A DNA stretch of 35,017 nucleotides, taken from the IMG/VR virus record IMGVR_UViG_3300017788_003684, positions 1-35,017 of that record; one strand, 5' to 3'. The translations under genes were made by a program, and so were the position numbers. Below, one piece after another: positions 7,421-14,383 of this stretch (the first letter of the stretch is position 1; every line of letters starts with the position of its first letter). The stretch is from a virus. The notes below the pieces were generated by a model. It did no database searches. It had not been told where the DNA came from and saw only the letters and a program-made list of their open reading frames with translations.

Positions 7421-7756
7421 TTAGATAGGTTTCCCGACGTACATCAGGGATTCTTTGCCTATGCCTAACACACAGGCCATACTTTTGTTGAACTGTACTA
7501 TTGTCCACAGTCCAGTTTTTTCGTTAAGAAAGAGAGCGTATCCTGAATCGTTTTGTGCGTCTTTACCTGTCCACACAGGTTTTTCCTTGTGCTTGTTACC
7601 GAGAGAATCAAACACTTTTTCAGGCTTATCACAAACAGTAGGCTTATCAAGTACAGTAGGATTATCAAGTACAGTAGGCTTATCAAGTTGAAACGACTGG
7701 GCGTTGGCTATAGAGCCTGTCAGGGCAAATAGGAACGCCATGATCACATTGCGCAT
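7421..7756 (-). CDS. Small secreted protein with hexapeptide repeats
   Basis: A 111-residue protein with a signal peptide cut after about residue 19 (TGSIANA, then QS). Residues 24-45 contain LDKPTV, LDNPTV, LDKPTV and a diverged CDKPEKV, encoded by nearly identical 18-base units. The rest is a compact domain with GYALFLNEKTGLWTIVQF and a second Cys in SMACVLGIG, which could pair with the Cys in the repeat. A good Shine-Dalgarno (AAGGAG) precedes the ATG and an AATAAATA late-promoter variant lies just upstream. It sits between the PA14/curlin protein and the glycosyltransferase-like gene, so it is probably part of the same envelope programme. Function unknown. Confidence 0.65.
   Translation of the reverse strand: MRNVIMAFLFALTGSIANAQSFQLDKPTVLDNPTVLDKPTVCDKPEKVFDSLGNKHKEKPVWTGKDAQNDSGYALFLNEKTGLWTIVQFNKSMACVLGIGKESLMYVGKPI
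7635..7688. repeat. Three tandem 18-base repeats in the small secreted protein gene
   Basis: Three head-to-tail copies of acagtaggcttatcaagt (plus-strand sense) at 7635-7652, 7653-7670 and 7671-7688; the middle copy differs at one base. They encode the LDKPTV hexapeptides in frame, so copy number can change without breaking the gene. A partial copy lies just to the left. Confidence 0.9.
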
Positions 7757-7777
7757 CTGTGGCTCCTTGTAAAATTG

Positions 7778-7785
7778 TATTTATT
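7778..7785 (-). promoter_or_regulatory. Possible T4-type late promoter variant (AATAAATA)
   Basis: The minus strand reads AATAAATA, one mismatch from the TATAAATA late consensus, 22 bases before the ATG at 7756 and followed by an AAGGAG ribosome site. It overlaps the stop codon of the upstream gene, so the match may be chance. Confidence 0.35.
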
Positions 7786-10093
7786 GTCTTACTGTGGTTG
7801 TGCAGCCAGCTGGATTGGTGCAGCTCTGCTGTATAGTAAAGTTCATTCCACCAGATTGCAGTAGGTCTAGGGCAGCCGCCCCTCCAGAGTTTACTAGATC
7901 TATATTGGCTTTGTTCTGCTGAGCGCCTTCTTGTACTACAGTAACACTGTGATTGTTGCCTGTCAGTCGGTTGGTCAGCTGATGTTGTCCGCCGTCTTTT
8001 TGTACAACGTCAACGGTGTTGTTGTTTCCATTCACGGTGTTGAACATGATCTTGTTGCCATTGTCAGTCTGTCTAGCCGTGACGTTGTTTTGATTGCCAT
8101 TGATAGTGGTTTCTTGATAATGGCTGCCTAGCGTCACGTTGCTCTGTTGCGTGACTACATTATTTTGAAACCCATTAATATCTACCGCTTGATAATGAGC
8201 ATTGGTGCCTGTTTGCACACCTGTGTTGGTTCTGGCTTGCCCCACTTCAAGAGTGTTTCCATCGCCTGATATCCTCATCTGTATTTCGTTCTGACCTGGT
8301 GCGGTAGTTCCTTGTCTGACAGTCACAGTGTTATCAGATCCAATGACTCGAGCAGTTGACTCACCTATACCTGTTACTAGGTTGCTGTTTCCCACTTGTT
8401 CTATATAGATGTTATTGTTGGCGCCATTGACATCTATACCTATGCTATTGGCCGACGGTCTTGGCCCGGCTCCTGTCCAGTTGTTAATCCTAGACTGCTG
8501 GTCAGGAGTGAGATTGGTAGCGGCTGCAGATCCACTGGTGATGATTTGATTTCCAGGAGCATTGGTCTGAGTGATAGTGCCGCCTTCTATCGTAGGGCCT
8601 AGGGTCACAGCAGTGCCCGACACGTTGACTACACTGGTATTAGAATAAGAAACACCCGAGGTATCAATGGTGAACGAAGATATGTTTCCGGTGGTAAACG
8701 CAGAATTGGTTACTGTGCGTATACCGTCACCGTAGTCCCAGTAGAACTGATGACCTACTCCACCAAGCACATTCCAGTACCAAGCCTCGAGGCTGTAGGT
8801 TTGCCCTGCTACCACGTCCATCCAACCGTTGCTGGTATAACCCCAGATCACCTGCCAGGTATATGTACTATTTTGATTTATTATGGTCTGTCCATTTATA
8901 CGTAATACAAATCCATCGTCTGTATTATTGTAAAAATAGATACGATAGACAGTTCCTGCAGGACGAGCTGTGGTAACGGGAGCGGTGATGGTTCCGGTGT
9001 ACTGTATCACTGTTCCATCATTGTAGTCAAACCAGCTGCCGTCGTTGTTAGGAAGACGTGCATTGGTCTGGAGATACATGCCGTTGCCAGTTATCCCGCT
9101 GTTCACAGGGTTTCCGTAATCAGTTGAATTTGTAGAAGGTGTTCGATAGCTGAAAGGTATCTTTACACAGCCCAGCCAACCGCAACTGTAATTGTGGATA
9201 TCGTATCGCCAAACTTTGAAGTTGAGTCCGGTCTGAACAGACTGCGTGGTAGCAATCACAGCTCCATTGGATTCTACGAAAGTAGCACTGCCGTCAGCTG
9301 GAGTAACAGTGTTTATAGGGGTATTGTATGTGGTCAACACACCATTTTGCACCTTGTTGGTTGTCACGGTGCTAGCAACCTTTGTCTGATACAGTGACTC
9401 TGAACCATTGCTCGAAGTGCTGGTTCCATCGCTGTAGGATGTGGTCGTCACCGGGGTGCGATATACATAAGTGGTATTGCCGCTGTTTACTGTACGAGTG
9501 GTGTATGTTACTGATGTTCCTGTCACAGTAGGAGTTGATGGTGCCGAAACAGTTTGACCAGCGGCCAATGGAGTGGTGGAACCTGTTGACGAAAATGTAT
9601 TAACTTGGGCGATAGTTGGATTCAGCGTACCTGTCCAGGTATAACCGCTGGTTCCAGTCAGACCGTAGTTGGTGCTGAACAACTGACCTGTGTTGTTGTC
9701 GTTTCCTACAAAGAAAAACAGAGATTTTCCACTGCTGTCAGTTCCCATGTTGATGATGCGACCGGTTCCGATAACACCAGCTACTGAACCGTTGCTGTTG
9801 TAAACCTTTGCTTCGTAGGGATTAGTAGCATTGCCGGTCATGTTAAACTGTACATACTGCCCTGTCTGCCAGTTCCACTGTCCGTTGAACCATGGTATTT
9901 GGTACATCGTTCCTGGTTGCGTGCTGTAGATCTGGCAGGTGTTGGTGTACATGCAGGCACTGACATTCCACTGGCTGTCAGCTATCTGGCTTCGTCCAAA
10001 TTTTAGATCGGTGAAGGTGGTCGCGAACACCTTGGTGCATGATGCTATCATGACAAAAAATGCAAAAAAAAGCATGGTAGGCAAACGCATCAT
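7781..10093 (-). CDS. Secreted PA14 and curlin-repeat protein
   Basis: A 770-residue exported protein. The N-terminus is a signal peptide with IASC at 16-19, matching a lipobox, so it may be a lipoprotein (signal peptidase I cleavage after VFA is the alternative). About 30-290 is Ser/Thr/Asn-rich. About 290-465 is PA14-like (IYFYNNTDDGFVLRINGQ, then HQFYWDYGDG), a beta fold that binds carbohydrate in many adhesins. About 560-755 carries curlin-like repeats with alternating N-x-V-x-x-x-Q units (NNNIYIEQVGNSN, SDNTVTVRQG, NGNQNNVTARQ, NGNNNTVDVVQ). The end has two Cys (SCTNPAGC). It overlaps the FecR gene by four bases (ATGA), so it is translationally coupled. It probably uses the neighbouring CsgG pore and may nucleate or anchor fibres to a surface glycan. 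Confidence 0.75.
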   Translation of the reverse strand: MMRLPTMLFFAFFVMIASCTKVFATTFTDLKFGRSQIADSQWNVSACMYTNTCQIYSTQPGTMYQIPWFNGQWNWQTGQYVQFNMTGNATNPYEAKVYNSNGSVAGVIGTGRIINMGTDSSGKSLFFFVGNDNNTGQLFSTNYGLTGTSGYTWTGTLNPTIAQVNTFSSTGSTTPLAAGQTVSAPSTPTVTGTSVTYTTRTVNSGNTTYVYRTPVTTTSYSDGTSTSSNGSESLYQTKVASTVTTNKVQNGVLTTYNTPINTVTPADGSATFVESNGAVIATTQSVQTGLNFKVWRYDIHNYSCGWLGCVKIPFSYRTPSTNSTDYGNPVNSGITGNGMYLQTNARLPNNDGSWFDYNDGTVIQYTGTITAPVTTARPAGTVYRIYFYNNTDDGFVLRINGQTIINQNSTYTWQVIWGYTSNGWMDVVAGQTYSLEAWYWNVLGGVGHQFYWDYGDGIRTVTNSAFTTGNISSFTIDTSGVSYSNTSVVNVSGTAVTLGPTIEGGTITQTNAPGNQIITSGSAAATNLTPDQQSRINNWTGAGPRPSANSIGIDVNGANNNIYIEQVGNSNLVTGIGESTARVIGSDNTVTVRQGTTAPGQNEIQMRISGDGNTLEVGQARTNTGVQTGTNAHYQAVDINGFQNNVVTQQSNVTLGSHYQETTINGNQNNVTARQTDNGNKIMFNTVNGNNNTVDVVQKDGGQHQLTNRLTGNNHSVTVVQEGAQQNKANIDLVNSGGAAALDLLQSGGMNFTIQQSCTNPAGCTTTVRQ

Positions 10094-11199
10094 CGCTGTA
10101 TCAAGGTAATGGTTGTATTACCTCCCTGGTTCACACGGTTCTTGAATTCAATATTGTTTTGTACCTGTATCAGAAGACTGTTTTGCGTCTGCGGAGTGGT
10201 CACGCACTGTACATCACTGCCGTTGTCTCTACACAAGGTAACCACAGGATCGTCCTTGGTCACTACAATTCCACTGGCTTTTTTGTAGTCTGGCAACATT
10301 TGATCTACTTCTTCAAGAAAATTTTCATCTAGGCTGTTACCAATCATGTCAAAAATTCCTGCTAGATAGTTGTTATCTAGGAAGTTACGGCTCAGTCTAT
10401 CCTGGAACATCTGCAGCATCTGGACTTCTAATGCATTGTCTAATCCATCAAATTTCAAGAAATCTCGATCCAACAGATTGTTCGACGATCTTGTTTCTGC
10501 TGCGGCCTGCTGTATCTCCTTGGGGGGCGCCAAGATCAAAAGGTTACTGATAGCTTCTTCGCTGAGTGACAGTACAACTGGTCTCAGTGGAGCTAGACTT
10601 CTTTGTGTGACCCGTGTGGCTTGGAACGGTTGATTGAGGATTACCTGGCCAGCATCGCTGGTGACAACGATCTCTCCGATAACACAGTTGGCTTCTATAT
10701 CACGACGTGTGCGAGTGGGACGATCATCGCGGCAGCTGGGCAACAAGATAAAAGTGCTGGCGCCTATCTCATCCACAGTTGCAGTAAAGTCTGTGCCTCG
10801 TACACTCACTGTGGCTGTAGGCGTATTGATAGCCACCTGCTGTGGGTTGTTCTTAGCTATTTGACCACTGGCATAGCGCACCGTGCCCATGGCCATATTA
10901 AGTGCCACTTTGCCAGTGCCTTTTTTAGGATCGTAGACGAAATCATCAATTACCAGCCGGCTGTTTTCGTTTACCTGCACCCGGGTGTTATCCTGGAAAG
11001 TTATTCCTACCTTGCCCGCAGCAGTTCTCACGGCATCGTTCATCTGGATCGCGGTGCCTTTTTTGCCATCCACGGTGGTTTTTTGCCGTTGTATAGAAGG
11101 CGGTGCATGCAATTGTTCGGTTATGGTACCTATACCGGCCCAGCTGGGTGCCGAAGGCAGCAACAGAGTGCATGACAGTATGATCCATATGCTCTTCAT
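10090..11199 (-). CDS. Periplasmic FecR-domain protein with curlin-like C-terminal end
   Basis: A 369-residue protein with a signal peptide ending near residue 21 (PSAPSWA). Residues about 44-160 form a FecR domain (DAVRTAAGKVGITFQDNTRV, then VAINTPTATVSVRGTDF), a beta-rich periplasmic module used in envelope signalling. The middle is helical. The end reads VNQGGNTTITLIQR, similar to the end of the adjacent curlin (GNTNSFTIIQRN), so the protein may also be a pore client or fibre partner. It lies 13 bases after the curlin gene and overlaps the next gene by four bases. FecR-domain proteins are often encoded beside CHASE2 cyclases in bacteria; one follows four genes downstream here. The transmembrane FecR anti-sigma architecture is absent. 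Confidence 0.82.
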   Translation of the reverse strand: MKSIWIILSCTLLLPSAPSWAGIGTITEQLHAPPSIQRQKTTVDGKKGTAIQMNDAVRTAAGKVGITFQDNTRVQVNENSRLVIDDFVYDPKKGTGKVALNMAMGTVRYASGQIAKNNPQQVAINTPTATVSVRGTDFTATVDEIGASTFILLPSCRDDRPTRTRRDIEANCVIGEIVVTSDAGQVILNQPFQATRVTQRSLAPLRPVVLSLSEEAISNLLILAPPKEIQQAAAETRSSNNLLDRDFLKFDGLDNALEVQMLQMFQDRLSRNFLDNNYLAGIFDMIGNSLDENFLEEVDQMLPDYKKASGIVVTKDDPVVTLCRDNGSDVQCVTTPQTQNSLLIQVQNNIEFKNRVNQGGNTTITLIQR

Positions 11200-11212
11200 T
11201 GCGGCCCCTTGG

Positions 11213-11992
11213 TCAGTTCCGCTGTATGATAGTGAAACTGTTGGTATTGCCCACGCTCCGGATGTTGGTAGTCATGTCAATGGATCCATTCTGTGTGATA
11301 TTTACACTGTTGCCGGACCCAGCAAGGTCCACTCTGGCCATGTGTCCGTTGATGCCAGCAGCGCCTTGCTGCGTGATAGAGATAGTGTTGCTGGCGCCTA
11401 CTGTCACGATGTCAACAGTGCCTTTGTCACTGGTTAAGTCCAGCGTAGTGCTGTTACCGCCACCACCGGTTTGATTCACAGTAACCAAAGTATTATTAGC
11501 ATCTACGGTAGCTGCTATGCTGTTGTTGTTGCCTCCGCTCTGTGTCACTGTCATGGAATTTCCACTGCCTTTCATGTTGACATTGGTGTTGGCGTTATCT
11601 CCTGCCTGTATGATGTCAATGGTGTTGGCCAGGCTAGATTTTGTTCCAGCATTGTTCATGTCAATGGTAGCTGTAGCATTGTTACCAGTTACTGAATAGT
11701 TGATTTCGCTGCCGATACCACCAGCTGTTCCGGTTACAGCGCCAAGATTAAGAGTGTTTCCGCTACCAGTCTGTGTGATATCTACGGTGAGTCCATCGCC
11801 GTGTAATTTTGAAGGTGTGGTGTTTCCTGCCGCACCCACTCCTCGTATGTAGTTGCTGACACCATCTTGCGTCATAGTTATCGTGGCATTGTCGCCGCTT
11901 TGGTCTATATAGATACTGTTGTCCGCAGCCAGAACTGGCGCAGTCAGCATCATTGTGAATATCATCACAGCAATTTTATTATTTTTATACAT
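11213..11992 (-). CDS. Curlin-like amyloid subunit (CsgA/CsgB family)
   Basis: A 259-residue secreted protein with a signal peptide ending at about residue 22 (TAPVLA, then AD). The mature part is almost entirely curlin-type repeats of about 20-23 residues with Asn, Gln, Gly and Ser at regular positions: SIYIDQSGDNATITMTQDG, LTVDITQTGSGNT, TIDIIQAGDNANTNV, SMTVTQSGGNNNS, NTISITQQG, SVNITQNG, and the last SFTIIQRN. There are more repeats than the five of E. coli CsgA. It lies directly downstream of csgG, which should export it. Major versus minor (nucleator) subunit cannot be decided. The Arg near the C-terminus, and the two curlin proteins in one operon, recall the CsgA/CsgB division. Confidence 0.85.
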   Translation of the reverse strand: MYKNNKIAVMIFTMMLTAPVLAADNSIYIDQSGDNATITMTQDGVSNYIRGVGAAGNTTPSKLHGDGLTVDITQTGSGNTLNLGAVTGTAGGIGSEINYSVTGNNATATIDMNNAGTKSSLANTIDIIQAGDNANTNVNMKGSGNSMTVTQSGGNNNSIAATVDANNTLVTVNQTGGGGNSTTLDLTSDKGTVDIVTVGASNTISITQQGAAGINGHMARVDLAGSGNSVNITQNGSIDMTTNIRSVGNTNSFTIIQRN

Positions 11993-12003
11993 TTTGCTGC
12001 TCT

Positions 12004-12026
12004 AGTCGTTTACGACTGGCTCCTTT
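12004..12026 (-). promoter_or_regulatory. Split ribosome-binding site with hairpin before the curlin gene
   Basis: On the minus strand AAAGGAG (12026-12020) is 27 bases from the curlin ATG (11992), too far for normal use. A hairpin AGTCG-TAAA-CGACT (12017-12004) lies between them and would bring the two closer if folded, leaving about 13 unpaired bases. T4 gene 38 is a known example of such a split site. A weak AGAG nearer the ATG is the alternative. Confidence 0.4.
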
Positions 12027-12035
12027 GTTGTTTGT

Positions 12036-13286
12036 TTAATTTTTCTCCTTCTTATCTTGATGTTGCTGTGGTGTGCTAGAAAGAACGGTAACTAGCACCC
12101 ACCCTTTACGGTTGCCTATAACAGAGGCGACCTCTACCCAATTGCCATTTACAGAACGAACTTCAAATTCTGTATCAGGTGGTAATTGCCATGTGCGTTG
12201 ACTTTTTTTATCAGCTTGCCTGTACACATAGCTTAGTTTTTTCAACCAAACACGATCACCAGGAACTAATCCTTTGGACTGTTTGGGCTCTATCGCAGCA
12301 GGTGCAACCGTTACATTTTCTTTTTGTACTGGTTGATCAACTGCTCCAGATCCTGCCGATGGCTGCGGAGCAGGTTTTGGTTCTGGCTTATCTCCTGATC
12401 CAACCGGCTCTGACACTGGCTCAGCGGGCTGGGCTGCCGCGGGTATTTCTTTTCTGGGGCTTTCGGGTGCGGTGTTCTCCTGAACCAACTCATTTTTCTT
12501 TTCCTCCTTAAAACCCCAGATGCCTTTGCGCTGACCTTCCTTGATCAGTTCTACCACTGCTGCTTCAGTGGCTGACTTTACTGCGTAGGTACCTGGCTCA
12601 TTTATAGTCATACCTGCTTCAGCTTCAAATGCTCTGGTTCCTGCATCAAAAAATTTCAGTGCGCTCATGCTGTCAGCACTGCTCAGTATGGTTTTCTGAA
12701 CCGTGACCGCTGCCAACACCTTTCCTGTTTGCACGCTAACTGCTCGTATGCTCACGGTAACGATGTCCTCGCTGTACTGCGTTTGCGCACCTATGCCTAA
12801 CCAACGTGCTCCTGCACCACCACTCTTGGTTGAACTGTCGTAACCTATCACACCACCTTCGATGATGATGCCTGCAAACTGCATGGGCATGAGTGGCTTG
12901 GCGTTAGGACCTTCGTAGGCTTCACGCATCTGTCGTATGATGGTTCTTTCTTTGGTGAGATTGTCGATACCCACACGCTCGACCACTTCAAACCACTGTC
13001 CGCGACCAACATCTTGCAAGGCCTTGATTAGGAATGCTTCTGCTCCTTGTGTTACTGCTGTACTTAAACTTGCGATGTTTGCTGTTGGTCTACGCTGACC
13101 TGTTTTGTCTTGGAAACTATAAACTGCCACCGAAACAGGTTTTCCGCTGGCAGGGGCAGGTATGGTATCAAACTCTTTCTGCAACATACTGGTTGCTACC
13201 ACAGGTTGTTCTATGCGAGCACTGTGCGTGACCGCGCAACCGGATAACGACATAACCACTGCCAGGGCGATTATGGTTTGCTTCAT
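12036..13286 (-). CDS. csgG: CsgG curli-secretion pore lipoprotein with C-terminal SH3-like domain
   Basis: Outer-membrane lipoprotein forming the nonameric channel that exports unfolded curlin. The ATG at 13286 (two bases after the csgF stop) gives 416 residues; E. coli CsgG has 277. LSGC at 14-17 is the lipobox (lipidated Cys17). Residues about 50-265 match CsgG closely: YSFQDKTGQ, STAVTQGAEAFLIKAL, IIEGGVIGYDSS, SGGAGARWLGIGAQTQY and VTVQKTILS. A Pro/Glu-rich linker (about 265-338) leads to an SH3-like domain at about 341-404 (GDRVWLKKLSYVYR, NGNWVEV, GNRKGWV), which in related proteins binds peptidoglycan. The constriction loop (residues 67-75) lacks the bulky aromatics of E. coli. An in-frame upstream extension overlapping csgF has no signal peptide and was not used. 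Confidence 0.92.
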   Translation of the reverse strand: MKQTIIALAVVMSLSGCAVTHSARIEQPVVATSMLQKEFDTIPAPASGKPVSVAVYSFQDKTGQRRPTANIASLSTAVTQGAEAFLIKALQDVGRGQWFEVVERVGIDNLTKERTIIRQMREAYEGPNAKPLMPMQFAGIIIEGGVIGYDSSTKSGGAGARWLGIGAQTQYSEDIVTVSIRAVSVQTGKVLAAVTVQKTILSSADSMSALKFFDAGTRAFEAEAGMTINEPGTYAVKSATEAAVVELIKEGQRKGIWGFKEEKKNELVQENTAPESPRKEIPAAAQPAEPVSEPVGSGDKPEPKPAPQPSAGSGAVDQPVQKENVTVAPAAIEPKQSKGLVPGDRVWLKKLSYVYRQADKKSQRTWQLPPDTEFEVRSVNGNWVEVASVIGNRKGWVLVTVLSSTPQQHQDKKEKN

Positions 13287-13288
13287 GA

Positions 13289-13780
13289 TCACAACCCCGG
13301 TATCTGGAACTGTGCTAGTGGAATGGTTATGGTAGTTGAATTTCCGCCTTGTGTTACAGTCATCTGTATGTTGGCACCATCTTTGTACCAACTGACTCCT
13401 GTCAGTGTGGCACCGGTGGCTAGATCTTTTTCCATCACAAAGGTTCCTGCGCAAGGGTCATTGACCGTGGCGCAGTTACCGTTGGCAAACATGGCAGTGG
13501 CCAAATTCTGACTGAACTGTGCATATATGCGGCTCTCCAAGTTGTTCATAAACTTGGCGATGTTGGTATTTTTCTTGTCTGCCGCTTCCTTGTCTAGTGC
13601 TGCTTGTATCTTGTCAGCACGCTCTTTTTCACGAGTCCTTTCTTGATTTTCTATAGTCAACACATGACTGGAATAGCCCATACCGTTGAATGCCGGGCTT
13701 TTGAATTGATAGTCAGGAAGAGGTGCCGCTACAGCACCAGCGGCAGCAGAAATGAATAATGTGGTTATAATTTTTTTCAT
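13289..13780 (-). CDS. csgF: CsgF-like curli assembly factor
   Basis: A 163-residue secreted protein; E. coli CsgF is 138. The signal peptide ends at about residue 18 (GAVAA). The start of the mature protein, PDYQFKSPAFNGMGYSSHVL, corresponds to the CsgF N-terminus (FQFRNPNFGG type) that inserts into the CsgG channel and forms a second constriction. A charged helix (about 45-75) and a beta-rich C-terminal part (GTFVMEKDL; IQMTVTQGGNSTTITIPL) follow in family order. Two Cys in NCATVNDPC could form a disulfide absent from the enteric protein. AAGGAG stands ten bases before the ATG. It is followed after two bases by csgG, so the two are coupled. No csgE, csgC or csgD homologue is visible. Confidence 0.82.
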   Translation of the reverse strand: MKKIITTLFISAAAGAVAAPLPDYQFKSPAFNGMGYSSHVLTIENQERTREKERADKIQAALDKEAADKKNTNIAKFMNNLESRIYAQFSQNLATAMFANGNCATVNDPCAGTFVMEKDLATGATLTGVSWYKDGANIQMTVTQGGNSTTITIPLAQFQIPGL

Positions 13781-13831
13781 GATCCACTGCTCCTTGTTAA
13801 TATTTAAGGCGAGCGGATCCGAAATTTTCTA

Positions 13832-14173
13832 CTATGAGAAACTTTTTCCTAGAACAAGGATTGTGGATTTTGTAGTGACAATTCTTTGCTTGATTTCGTG
13901 ATAAAAACTATCCAGTTCTCCACCAAATTTACCCATCATTTGATCCACAAGGATCAAACCAGTGGCGCAATCATTGTCTTTGATACACTGTATCAGCTGT
14001 TCATGCAGGGAGATGTTTTTTTGTAATTCGCTCATTTCCTGAACGATTTTTTCTACCGGTAGAACACAAAAGGCTGGCACAGGTCCATCAGGATGCGGCA
14101 TGGTATCCAGCTCCAACACAGTATACTTTTGTCTCAATTCATCAGCTACAGGTTGTGTCAGTACTATGTGCAT
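13832..14173 (-). CDS. Hypothetical phage protein
   Basis: A 113-residue soluble protein without signal peptide. The first 45 residues look beta-rich (IVLTQPVADELRQKY, VLELDTMPHPDGPVPAF), the remainder helical (VEKIVQEMSELQKNISLHEQ), with two Cys near CIKDNDC. No family recognised. It starts one base after the stop of the small coiled-coil gene, in a run of minus-strand genes going from the exonuclease toward csgF, from which it is separated by 51 bases. A housekeeping phage role is as likely as a link to the envelope operon. Confidence 0.6.
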   Translation of the reverse strand: MHIVLTQPVADELRQKYTVLELDTMPHPDGPVPAFCVLPVEKIVQEMSELQKNISLHEQLIQCIKDNDCATGLILVDQMMGKFGGELDSFYHEIKQRIVTTKSTILVLGKSFS

Positions 14174-14174
14174 G

Positions 14175-14381
14175 TTACCACCTTTGGCTTTGTTCTTTGA
14201 ATGCGGCCAAACGCTGTGCCTTGTGCTGATCTGCTTGAGAACTGTCGGCCGGCTGCTGCGATTGCACTGCTTTCATATATTCTAAATCTGTTTTGATCTG
14301 TTCAATATCTTCCATAAGAAACATGATCTTGGTATCCAAGGCCTTGATCAGGCTGGTCAATTCGTCTATTTTGTTTTCCAA
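14175..14381 (-). CDS. Small coiled-coil protein, TTG start
   Basis: A 68-residue protein with a strong heptad pattern over residues 1-40 (IDELTSLIKALDTKIMFLME) and a Gln/Ala-rich tail ending QSQRW. The TTG start at 14381 is supported by AGGAG nine bases upstream and by the tight junction, two bases, with the preceding exonuclease gene. There is no in-frame ATG nearby. Function unknown; the coiled coil suggests an oligomerising accessory factor. Confidence 0.6.
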   Translation of the reverse strand: MENKIDELTSLIKALDTKIMFLMEDIEQIKTDLEYMKAVQSQQPADSSQADQHKAQRLAAFKEQSQRW

Positions 14382-14383
14382 AG

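Noticed and set aside
8221-8470. CRISPR-like or DNA-level repeats in the curlin region
   Set aside because: Periodicity exists at protein level only; the DNA units differ in sequence and length.
10603-11175. Long plus-strand open frame (190 codons) opposite the FecR gene
   Set aside because: It is antisense to a well-supported FecR-domain gene, has no ribosome site or family features, and reflects its codon composition.
13287-13454. N-terminal extension of the CsgG frame
   Set aside because: It overlaps csgF in another frame, lacks a signal peptide, and the lipoprotein signal begins exactly at the ATG at 13286.
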